DNA of 64,000 bases from Bursaphelenchus xylophilus (taxonomy: Eukaryota; Nematoda; Chromadorea; Rhabditida; Aphelenchoididae). The stretch is taken from assembly GCA_904066235.2 (NCBI GenBank), contig CAJFCV020000002.1:1302001-1366000 (forward strand), given 5' to 3'. The notes beneath the pieces were generated by a model. The model did no database searches. It had not been told where the DNA came from and saw only the letters and a program-made list of their open reading frames with translations. The translations under genes and the position numbers were made by a program. Shown piece after piece: positions 44,601 to 56,600 of this stretch (within the stretch, counting starts at the first letter, position 1; the number at the start of each line of letters is the position of its first letter).

Positions 44601-47600
44601 TCTCAAAAAAAATATTTGATCTCGGGCGGGCTCGAACCGCCGGCCTTCTGTGTGTTAGACAGATGTGATAACCACTACACCACGAGATCACGCTTGAGGG
44701 CTTTCGATTTTTCCTCTTCCAAAAAAAGGCGTTTCGATGAACATAGTCAAAATGCTCACTACCTGTCATGAAAAACAACTTTCAAAATTTTTTTTAGCTC
44801 TTGCTTCTTCAAAATGTTCTTCCTTAACGGTTCGTACGAAGATCGCAAAGCTCTGAAGTCATAAACCTCCTCAAAAAGTCACCACACAAAAGATTTGATC
44901 TCGGGCGGGCTCGAACCGCCGGCCTTCTGTGTGTTAGACAGATGTGATAACCACTACACCACGAGATCACGCTTCAGGCCGTTTGATTTTTCCTTTTCAA
45001 AACGAGTTGTTGTTTAAAAAATAGTCGAAATACTCACTATCTATCATGAAAAGCAACTTCCAAAAATTTTTTAATACCCTGTCTATCAAAAGAAGTCATC
45101 AATCTTCCCTAAACGCCAAAAAAATTAACTCAGTCCGATGACAATGGTCTAAATTCCTACCTGAATCAAAGTCCTGTCTCAAATCGTATTTCCTTGTAGC
45201 GTAAGGCGCGTCGAAAGCACCGCCAGATGCTAGTTGCCTTTCCAACTCACTGATCTCACTTTCACTCAGCTCGTCTTCCGAAGCAATTGGTGGTGATCTT
45301 CGTCGCAGCACAGGTTTTGGAACTTTTGCAATAGGAATGCTCACAGGAGCCGTTTCATCGTCGGCCATTGGGAAGTCCGCATAGTCGCCGGCAAACGTGG
45401 AGACTGCGGACATCTGAAAATTCAAAGGTAAAGAGATAGTCTTCATGTTTTTCCAGGGTCTGTGATGACTACAGTAAATGCCTGAAGGGCTGCAAAGGTT
45501 GAGAGAAACATGAAACTTGTTGATGAGAAGATATTACAATATTTATAAATTCATGAGCAGGATGAATATCTCACGGAAATTTTTAAAAGCTTTGCTGTGG
45601 GCGTCATATTTCTGGAGAGTAATTGATTACTTTGCAGTTTATGACAAGCCATGGTCTTTGATCTTAACAAGGACCAAAAATTCGGAGAGCTTTTGGAAAA
45701 TGCCGCTAAAAAATATAATTTCTACTGAAATTTTCAAGGTAACGTTTGTAAAATAAGCCCTTTATAATAAGGCTATATAGCTTATACAAAAACCCCAAAA
45801 AAAGTGTCGAATTTTCGCTAATATTCAAATCTAGTCATCTTGTATATGTCTTACAAAAAGTTTGCTCTAAAATGGCACCAACTCTTTTTTTATTTTGACA
45901 ATTTATAAAACCTTCCCAGCCAAGTTGATCTTACCCATTCTGCACCTCACTTTCTCACCAAATCTCTCTAGAAATTAGCAAAATACAGAGCTCCAAAGTT
46001 GCTCTTCACTTTGTAAAATACGCCCTTTATTTAAGGCTATATAGCTTATACAAAAACCCTTTAAAAGTGTCGAATTTCTGCTATTATTCAAAGGTAGTCA
46101 TACTTCATATGTCTTGCTAAAATTTTGCTTCCAAATGGCACCAAATTCCAACAATTTCTTTTTATATTTTGATAGTTTATAAGATCTTGCCAGCCAAGTT
46201 AACCTTACCCATTTTGCACCTCGGTTTCTCACCAAATCCCTCTAGAAATTAGCAAAATACAGAGCTCCAAGATTGCTCTTCACCTTCCGAAATGCAAATC
46301 CAGAAAGTAAAATTTGCAGTGGACGCAAAACTTTTTTTCTCTCTTCACTAGAGAAAACGGCGGAATTCATTCATTTCAAATCCAATTACATTTCCTGGCC
46401 CCCATTTCATTTGTCCCCGGAGGACGTGTTCCGGCTTAACACCGGCGCTTACAAATTCAAAATAATGCCCACGGAATGCATATGGACCACACAGAGTTTC
46501 GAACGGCCTCAGGGCTTGTTTGAACAATGGAGTATTCTAATTAGGTCCGAAATTTTTGGGGGTCATTCATCATTTTTAGAGTTGAAAATGGAAGAGAAAC
46601 AGGGAATTTTGACGGGTGAAACAGAAGAAAGACAGAAGGCCGAGGAGTTGTAGGTTTGTTGGAATAAATATGGCTGCAAAAATGAAAAAAAAACGATTTT
46701 GTGCTATAGCTAGCAAGCAAGAAGCTATACGTATAACCTATTTACAAAAAACAATTGATTTTAAAGCAGTATTCATTGATTTTTTGCAAAAAAAGTGTTT
46801 TTCGTCGAACAAAACCCCTTATTTTACTATATACGTATTGTCTCGTAAAAAAGGTTGTTGGAAAATTGTCCGAGCTTCTTAATAAACATATGTAAAAAGA
46901 TAAATTTGTTTGCTGCCTGGTGTAATTGAAAAAAAGCCCAGTCAAAACACCCCCTTACAGAAAGGCTAATGAAAACAAGAAAATTAAATTAGACCGAAGG
47001 CCAAGAATGTGCGATAAACAAGCAGGGAGAAGAATTTTCTGTGGGCTTGGGCTGAAAAATATAACCAACGCTTGAAAATTAAGACAGTTTAAAATACGCG
47101 ACTTCAAGTATATACCAAGTGAAAATAATTACGTTTAGAGCTGTATTAACTGAAAGAAAAAAGCGTTCAAGAATTGAGGGGTTAAATTCAATCTTATATT
47201 CCTTTGCAAACTGAAAGATTGCGAGTTTGAAACGCCAACTCCCCAAATTTTTCAACTCTAATCCCTTTTTTAAGAGAATTAAAATTCACCAAAACCCAAG
47301 AGATTAAAAAATCCATTTCCAAGAATGCCCTAAAGCAAAACAAGATTACTAAATCTCCAAGAATCACCCAAACAGATAATTTTTCAAATTTATAGAGAAA
47401 TTAACCGTTCATAAATTTCTCAATTTTGTAGCTAGATCATTAGTTATAAAGTCTAATGAAGACTGACCCTTCCGGCGAGATTTCGCAGTGAAGTCCTAAT
47501 TAGACCTTTTGTTTCCATGGGAACAGAATGTGAAGAGTCGAAGTATATAACGGACAAACAAAACGGGGAAATTATTCTTTTTAAATCGGCGGAAAAATTA

Positions 47601-50600
47601 GAAAATTTCAAAAAAAAATTGACATTTCAAAAAAAATCTTAATTTCCCAAAAAAATTCAAAAATTCAAAAATTTTTGCTCCTAAAATTCGGCGGAAAATT
47701 TGCTAATTTCAGAAAAAATTAGAAAATTTCACAAAAAATTTTAAATTTCAAAAAAAAAAACTTTTTTTTAATTTCCCAAAAAAATTCAAAAATTGAAAAA
47801 TTTTTGCTCCTAAAATTAAAATTTTATCGAAAAATTTTATCGTCCAAAAACAAAAACCCGGCCAATTTCTTGTTTTCTCCGCACTTTTGAGTAATTTTTT
47901 GTGACATCCGCCCGAAAAACAGCTTCGCCGCCGGTGAGCGGTTGTCAATCCAAGTTATGGCATTTTCAAAACCCTCAAATCGGAGAGTATCCAGTTTCAC
48001 GGAGGAAACGAGTCGGATAAACAACAGGGTTTGTTCGGAGAAATGAACAGAACAAATGTAAATTATGATGATTTTTCGGGGAAATTATGGGGTTAAATTT
48101 TCGAAATTTCAACTTACATCACTCCTGGAGGTGCCAAACAACCGCTTCGCTTGCAACGCCGCTGGACTTTTGATTATTTCCTTCCTCGTGTCTTTGAACT
48201 TAACATCATCTTCCGGAGTAACTCCATATCTATTTTTTGGACCATTCTCAGTGACTTCCTGTCTTTCAATGGACTCCAAGGCATTTGCCATCGCTGTCAA
48301 CGCCACATTCTCCAGCCTTGCCCTCAGATCCAGAGGCTCTTTTTCCTCTGTCGTCTTTGTCTTATCCGGAACCCAGCTTCTCGGCAAGCTCTCAGCTCGA
48401 TCTGGAATTCCACCGGACAAAAGAAGATCGCGCCTTCGGCTTCTATCTGAGTTTCTAGTCGAATCCATAGGCTCATGTTGGCTGTTGAGAGCGCGGAGCT
48501 CTTCAAGAGATCCAGTGACTTCATCCATGACGTCCAGAGGGAGATCTTCTTCGTCAGTGTCATTAATATTGTCATAAGTTGTGGGCATCTCGCTTTTTGA
48601 GCGCATACTGACGTCCTCATCAATATCGTCGACTGGAAATCTTGGTGGATTGGTTGGGGATGCTTGGAAGTTTTCTTCATCTTCTTTGTCTAAACTGTCA
48701 TCGGCCTTGCTGCTTCTACCAACAAAATCAGAGGAATTTTGATCTTGAACTGGACCTTTTTGGCCATAAAAGCAATTGTCATCTGTTCCAGCCCTTTTTT
48801 GTTCGATTTTCTGATCCATCTGGCCTTCTGCAGCCATGCAATCCCTACTAGAACCCTGTTCTGGCTCAAAACTCTCTTCAGTGAAATGACTGTCCCTTGA
48901 CGTTGATGGTTGACAAGCTTTCACACTCAAATTGTAATCCGTTTGACTTCTAATCACACTCGCTACGTGCTCTTGAATATCGTAGAAGCTGTGGGTTCCT
49001 CGGACTCCTTTGGCTGGTAGTTTATACAGCCCTCCTTTTGGGCGATCCTCTTCGTCTTGATCCGGGTGGCAAGATTCAACCAAGCCCTCATCCTCTTCCT
49101 CTTCAACCTCTTCTTCGGTATCTTGCAAACTGCAAGAGTCGGATTCTGAAGTTTTACCCTCATCGTCGTCATTTTCCAACGCAAAACTTTCCACCAAATC
49201 ATCGGGCAGATCAACTTTGTCTTCAATATCTTGCCGCGAAGATCCCTCGTGATACGTATAACTATGCCTCAACATTTTCGTCACCTCAGGCTGATTAAAA
49301 CTCATCGAACGTCCCTTCAACTTCTGAGCTTTCAATTGCGAGTCGCTCTTGCTCTGCGGCAGGCTAGCAGACTTGGCAATAAAAAACTGCGATCGTCGGC
49401 GGACAGAAAACTCGGCTAGGCCGGAATCCAAAGGCTCCACGATATCCTCCTCTTCCTCGTCTATTTCTTCGTCAGAATCTTCGGGATGCTCCACTTGTTC
49501 CTCAAAGTCGTCCTCTTCCAGTGACATTTGGTCCTCGTCGAGGCGGAGCTGCTGATGAATGGAGGAAGAGACGGACATCTTTTCGAGGTCCGTGTCATTA
49601 TCCGCTTGCATTTCTGAAAATTTTGAACTTTTAGTCGTATAAAAAGCTTCGTAAGCATAAGACTTTGGAGCGAGTTGTCAGAGAAAGACATTGCGGGATT
49701 AAAGCAAAGAATGCGTTCGTGTATGCGTTTCTTGCTACTCTTGCGGGTAAGGCTTTTTAGGAATGGCCGATCTACGTAACAATCGTTTTTTGTGAACATG
49801 TGCATCATGACGAAGGCGATTTTAGGGCTCTTACAAAAGCTATGTGTAGGGCTATATGTATTCAAGCATATATGTATATGTGTATAAAATGACAAGGGCT
49901 GGAATGTATCTTACTTCTAAATGCATCGCGGGAAAATTTGTTTTTGCAAAGCCATTAAAAATTTCTTTTTTATGGATAGACTAATTTAAAAAGAAAGTCA
50001 AAATTTTGATCCTTTCGAAATTTAATCCCTTATCTCTCTGTTGAACAGAAGCTATAATAATTGTAAGGAAGAAGGTTTCGTCAAACGAAAATACCTCGGC
50101 CAGCAAAAGAAGATGGTTTTTTCGTCCGTACTCTTCTGACAATCAAACTTCATTTTTATTACGTTTTCAATATCTTGAAACCAAAACAGTAGTAAATCCC
50201 TAATCCAAAACAAGAAGCCAGCTGAATTTCCATTTTTACAGCGCTATAAACTGAAATTGCCGGCTCTATGGAGTTTCTGGACCCCATCATTTCCAAGAAT
50301 TTCGTTTTCGATAAAATAGCAGTAATTCCAAAAGTTTCCAAATTAGGAAGCATTAAAAATTCCAGGGAATATATTACTATTCTCCCGTATAAACTAGATT
50401 ATATTTGGCTACATAAAAGTAAGGATGAACTGAACTTTTTGCGCCGTCTCTGTTTATCTCATTGACGTTGCCATGGGGATTAAAGTGTTTGGTTGTTTGT
50501 GGGATCAAATATACGAATATGAAACTGTTTTTGTTTGTCTTACAATTAGAGGTGTCAATTGGATGACAATTTTCAATTATCACCGTTATTCACTGTTTAT

Positions 50601-53600
50601 TGTTAGCAGGCAAGAAACACAAAAGCTGGGAGTTTTTTTGCCTTGAAATTGGCTTTACTCTACCCGAAAAAATCTTATGATATTTCCTTGCATAAAGCAC
50701 TACACATAAAAAAAAGTCGTATTTTACCAAAAAAAAATAGCAAAAACACAGAGCAAAATTTTATCCCAACAAAAAGTGGACATGCCTGTAATAAGAAACG
50801 TCATTTGTTTGGATTTGCAGCAAAAGTTACCTCACGAAAAAAAGAAATATTTTTCAGCTAATACAGTTTTTTGGAGCAAGGAGTGCGTTGTCAAGAATTT
50901 ACGGAGCTACGGCTTTTTGGGTCAGCAACAGACCGACTCCGCGATACTATGGATCGCACCGGTTCATCGTCGTATGCATGGCGAGGCTTGGAGAAGGCTT
51001 AGTTAATGGAAATAAGCAGATTGATCGGGTCCTAGGATAGCTTGTCACCTATTTTGAGGTATCTTAGGTGTACCCACATCAATAATATCTAGATAAAAGT
51101 TACGGAGCTTCGTTTCGTGCCATAAATTTTGGTTTTTTATACGCTATAAAATCAGGGTGAAGAAAACTGACGTCAGTAATAGCTAAATTAAAAAAAGTGG
51201 ACATATTACGAGCTTTTGCCAAGCTTTCGCCGAGCTTTCGCCGAGCTTTCGCCGAGCGCCCGCCAACTATCCAACGCCTTTCCAGGCCTCGTAGGCACTT
51301 CCCACAAATTTTTTTTGGGTATCTGCCTCTCCTACGCCCTCGACTTTTTAGTCACCCGAACTGTCATCAACCCAAAAATCGAGACGCGAAATTTACTACC
51401 AGTAATCACCTTACCCAGCAACTTATCCGCTTCCAGTGTCTCTTCATCGTCGTAGAACCTCTCATTTTCGCTGCTCTCTTTCCTCTCTTCAATCGCATTC
51501 TCTTTCATCTCCTCAACTTCTGATTCCATATCACCGTCTTCTTCAACCAACGCCGATTCGAAGTGGACAAACCCAAGGGTACTTGTTTTCCGCCGTTTCG
51601 CCCAAAAATTCTTCCTTTTCGAGAACTTCTCCGGCTCAAAACTTTTGCTTCGCCGGATTTGCGATTGTGCCTTTAGGGCGAAGATTTGAAGGCTGTCCTC
51701 ATCGACAATGGCGCTGAATCTTCGGGCCTGCGGAGTGTTGTAGAGGTCTTCAGTGAAATCCAGGGGAGGCTGATCAAAAGAAGCCGGGGATGACCAGGAA
51801 CGAAATAGGGGACGGCGAGGGGCAAAGGTAGGGGAGAATGAGGGAACCTGTAAAGAAATTTATCGTAGGTTTGATATAGAAATTTGTAGCTGAAAGTTAT
51901 AAGATATTGCAAGACGAAAAAGACATGTAAAGTCGCTCACAACCACAAAAGGAACATAAATGTGCACAAAACAGAGAAAAAATGTGTTTCCTGAAAAAAA
52001 ATCGTATTTTCCAAATAAAAAAGGCTGGGTAAGGGTACATTGTGAGGCTGAGTTTCAGTAAACTGCTGTGGTGCATTGGAAAAAAGCTTTTACGATGAGA
52101 AAAATAGTAAAATACAATGGGATACGACCAAAATTATTTTGCGTTGAAAAATAAAGATTGTCTGTAAAAAATATAGCTTTTATATAGCAGCTACGTATCT
52201 CAAAGCCTTTAAAATTCTTTACGAGACCGTAAGCTCTCCTGCCAAGGCAGTTACAACCATCTTACACACAAAAAAACCCGTTCAGAAAATCAAAATTTTC
52301 GCCGGAAATTCAATTTATTCCTAATTTCATCTTTATTCTTCCCATTTCACACAAAATAACAAACCGTAAAGAAAGGACCATCTCATCCACTATCCAATTA
52401 ACTAGCCCCCCAAAATATGCAGATCTGCCCCGGCCGAATTGTAATTAAAGTTTAACGCGCGGAATCCCTCCCCGCGAAATGAACCCGAAAAGACAAATAA
52501 AGTGTGGGCCAAGAGAGCGGACCCCATGGTATGTTCTCTCGGTGGTAGGCATTCCAGAAAAACCCCCAAGTCGTTTATTCCCGTCTCGGGCCGGCCGCAG
52601 GGTCTGTTGCGCAATAGTTCATTCGGATGTCAAAAGGAAAAAAGAAATTACAAAATTTGATTGTTGGAACAGAGTTTCGCCGGGAAATATTGATGCCGCA
52701 GGGTGAGAGGGGGAAGAAAAAAAAATGTTTTTGAAAAATTTGGAAAATTAGGGAGAGAATAATTGAATTAGGCTAGAAGTGAGATCATTTCGGGCATCTG
52801 CAAAGTGCAGCGAATGTTTATTGTCTTTAAAAAAACGTTCGAAATTTCTTTAAATTCTGCGCTAAATTTCTTTAAATTCTGTCGGGCTTTACCTGAATAA
52901 AAATCCAGAAATTTTTTAGCTTGCACTGGCAAAAAACGTACCATTTGGCATCTAGGAAGTGCCAAAACATATAGCAAAATACCTCCCTTTTCAAGTGAAA
53001 AACTTCGATTTCAAAATCGCGTTCCTCTTTTTGTAAAGGGAGGACCTTTAAAACGGAATTTTTATCGGAGTGGGAGGCATTTTGCGACATTTTTTGATAC
53101 TTCCCGGATGTAAAATGGTACGTTTTTTGCTGCTGGAACCCACTGTAAAGGGAGAAAATTGGCTGAAAAAACTACGATTTCAAAAGCATGCCCGCTCTTT
53201 TTGTGAGACGCCCTTCAAACCAGCGTTCTTTTAGTTGGAGAGGGAGGCATTTTGCCACATTTTTTGATACTTCCCGGATGCAGTATGATACGTTTTTTGC
53301 TACTGGAACAGGTCCGCCAGTATAAAAGGAGAAAATTGGCAGAAAAAACTAGGCTTTCAAAAGCACGCCCGCTCTTTTTGTTCTTTTTGTGCGACGCCCT
53401 TCAAACCAGCGTTCTTTTAGTTGGAGAGGGAGGCATTTTGCCATATTTTTTGATACTTCCCGGATACAAAATGGTACTTTTTCTGCCACTGGATGAGGCC
53501 CGACTCTGTAGTTTTCAAAGGCTGTCTAGACATTTCATCTTTGTGGCCTCGTGCTCAAAGTGCGGAGACTTTTTGAATTAAAAATTTTTCTCTCAAACAA

Positions 53601-56600
53601 AAAAAGGATAAGGGATTCAATTAAAATTCAAATTTCTTTAGCTTCCCATTCTTGAACCTTCTTTGTCCTTCCATTTTTCTAACTAGACTGTCCAAGAAAT
53701 AGTCCGGATGTTTTCGTTTTTGAACATTTTTCTCCAGCTCTCCAATTATTAATGCCGGAAATGGGATAATCCAACTAAGCCATTGCGGGTTCCTGTTTAT
53801 TCCGAGCATTTACAAGTGCAAACAACATTCAACGTCAAAGCATAAATTAAAAAAACAACATCAAAAATTAAATTAAAAAATGAATGAAAGATTTAACTTT
53901 ATGTACAATAAATACAACAATTACAATGAATTACAATGGTTTTACAACAAACTTGCAATATCGACCAAAAAATCGATCAAGAAGCAAAATCGACCATAAA
54001 AAATCGACCAAGAAATCGACCAGAAATTTGAGACCGACCAAAAAATTAATATCGACCACAAAATCGACCAAAAATTTAAGACCAACCAAAAAGTCAATAT
54101 CGACCATAAAATCGACCAAAAATAGACCAGAAACTAGAAACCGACCAAAAAATCAATATCGACGATAAAATCGACAAAAAAATAAAAACCGACCAAGACT
54201 CGATATCAACCATAAAATCGACCACAAAAGCAAAATCAACCAAAAAATTGACCAATCACAAAACATCGACCACAAAATCGACCACTCTCATCGAAAACCC
54301 ACCCCATGATCGCTCTCGTCCAGATCGCTATCATAATCATTCTCATCGTCGCTTTCGTCCTCGTAAAAGTTGCCCGGCGAAGACCAGCACCCATCGCTGA
54401 TCCCCATGTCATTGTAGCTGTCGTCCACACTGACCTTGATCACATCGCCGCGCACTAAATTCGCTTTAGGAACCGAGATCTCCGGGATTTTCAATGAAGT
54501 TGTGGGCTGGTATTGCTGGAGAACTTCCGGATCGGGATCTGGCTCCGGCCAGACTTGATCGATCGACGCGTTTTTCGCGGTCAGCACTTGGATCGAGGCT
54601 TTGCGACGGTATTCCGCGAGAAAGGCTTGTTTCTGGGCTTCGATTTGGGACATGAGCTCGGATTCCTGAAAAAATAGGGTTAAAATATATAATACAATAA
54701 ATAAAAGAAAACGAGTTAACAAAAGAAGTAAAAATAGCCCAAGCGCGAACCTCAGATTTTCTTTAAATTTTGCGCATATTTCGGCCATAGGCCATATATA
54801 AATAGCTGACAATTTTAGCTCACGCTTTGAAAGAGCGGACGAGATATTCAGCAGTTTTTGCGGGCAAGACAGTACACGAAACGCGGAGAGCGGTCTAATG
54901 GAAAGGCCCTTTTTGGCCACAACTTGACAAATCCTCGCGGAAAAAAATGTGTTCCCCTTTTTATAAGTGTTTTTTATCAATCTGTTTTACATATTGTACT
55001 AATTTTAAGATTTGTTCGACTAATTAGTAATTCAAAATCGAGCACAATTTTTTTCCGCCTGCAAAGTGAAAAAAAAAAATTTCTGCTTTGCGCAGAGGAA
55101 AAAAGTTCAAAGAAAGTTCCTGCACGGTGCAAAAAAATTTAAGTTACTATTTTTACGGTGCAGAAACAAGAAATCAGCAATAAAAAATGCAACGTGATCT
55201 CGAAATTTCATTCATTTTCATCCACAAAATTGCAAAAATTTAAAATAAGTTGCCCGCACAGTGCAATATCCCAAAACTTATCGACTTCACAGTGCAACCC
55301 CGTTTTTGTATTTTGCTTTCTTCCGCATTAGAACACGAAAAATTGGGTTATTCTCCTCAAAAAACGTCTAATTCAAACCCCCTAACTATAACAGTCCGAG
55401 CTCTGTGAAGCCGTAGAAAATTATGGCAAAATTAATCAAAACAGACCTCCTCCCCAAAGTCCGACCCCGCGAATGTCTGGATCGAAAAACAACGCCGCAA
55501 CGACTATTATGCCCTTAGGGAATTAGCAAAAAATGGAAATGGCCAAAGATTCCCATGAAGGACAATTCATTTTGCTAATGAGCCAGTTCGTCAAACACAG
55601 CAGCTATTACAAGAGTTTGATACTAAATTATAATACTAATAATTTCGAGTTGACATTCTGTGAGGCATTTTGAAGGGTTTGGAGTACGTTATGAGTTAGA
55701 AAAAGAGGTTGTAAAATCCGTAAGATTGCGTGAAAAATTGAGAGTAAAGTGTGAAGGCGTGATGCAAATGATCGTGTCGTTTGCGTTTGAGGAGAAAAAA
55801 TTGGACCTCGGAATAGCGGAAAAACGTCAGTTTGTAGGTAAAAATTTGGATAGATTTTGATGAGAACATTTTTAGATGAACTTTTAAAAATCTAAAATAA
55901 TTTTTTTACCTTGAAATTAGCCTCTATTTTTATTAAAAATTTTGGACTCTATGTATACCATACGTTGTATATAATGCATAGTATATATATCCAGACTGTC
56001 TCTCGCAATATTCAGAGACTTTTTGCGAGAGAACATGGAAAATGACAAGGGTCGGCAAGGCGAAAAAAAGTTTTTTTGCGATAAATCATGTTATTCGGCT
56101 GGGAAAAAATCCTTTTTTTTGAAAAACTTTTGAACCTTTAGATTAAATAGCACAGCATGAATTTTTAGGTCAAGAGCAAAGAAAACAATTTTAAAAATTT
56201 TGTTTTCTTCACAAGGCGACTTTTGGAAAAAAGAACAAGCTAGGAGTTTCCAACATGGCCTAGAAAATATTGTTCTATATTTCGGCCAAATCTCAGCATT
56301 TTAACCACCCAGCTAAAAAAACTAAAGACAAAAAATGTAAAATGCATAGCAAATAGTAAGTATAGTCTCCCCTCTTCCCCTTTTCGCCCTATGCCCACAA
56401 TAACAACGCCTCCAAAACAATGACTAACCGTTTTTCTCCGCTCCTTCTCCACCTGATCATTCCACGAATTGAGCTGCCGTAGGAAGCCGGCGGTTGATGA
56501 CTTGGACTTTCTCATTGGCAGCAGACTCTTGTGCACATAGAATTCCTCGTCGCTGTCGACGTCGTCCTCGGCCTCGTCCTCTTGAGAGGTCTCATCCTCT

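Larger units (their letters stand above)
42200..45070. repeat. Tandem array of tRNA-Val-bearing repeat units
   Basis: The seven tRNA copies share their flanks as well. Each is preceded on the plus strand by a CCAAACGCCAAAAAATTCACC-type segment and followed by CGTTTGATTTTCACTCTTCC, AATGCTCACTATC, ATCATGAAA-CAACTT and CTTAACGGTTCGTAGGAAGA segments. Spacing is irregular (about 270-950 bp), so the array grew by repeated duplication with later deletion and insertion. Confidence 0.85.

Noticed and set aside
46273..46653. 126-codon plus frame in JIP intron 6
   Set aside because: No recognisable domain. It starts inside the tandem duplication and runs antisense to the host, with no splice context.
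47958..49611. Treating the 500-codon exon at 48118-49613 as a separate single-exon gene
   Set aside because: It has a TTTTCAG acceptor with two leading bases in the right phase from exon 5 and a GTAAGT donor in phase with exon 7, so it fits better as an internal JIP exon. A second start there remains possible.
51197..51523. 108-codon plus frame over the 51-kb repeat and JIP exon 5
   Set aside because: It runs from the dispersed repeat into the antisense of a supported coding exon. Only the repeat part is shared with the 60-kb copy.
53884..54168. Lys/Thr/Ser-rich 94-codon frame
   Set aside because: It is a translation of the minisatellite. The period is a multiple of three, which keeps frames open on both strands.
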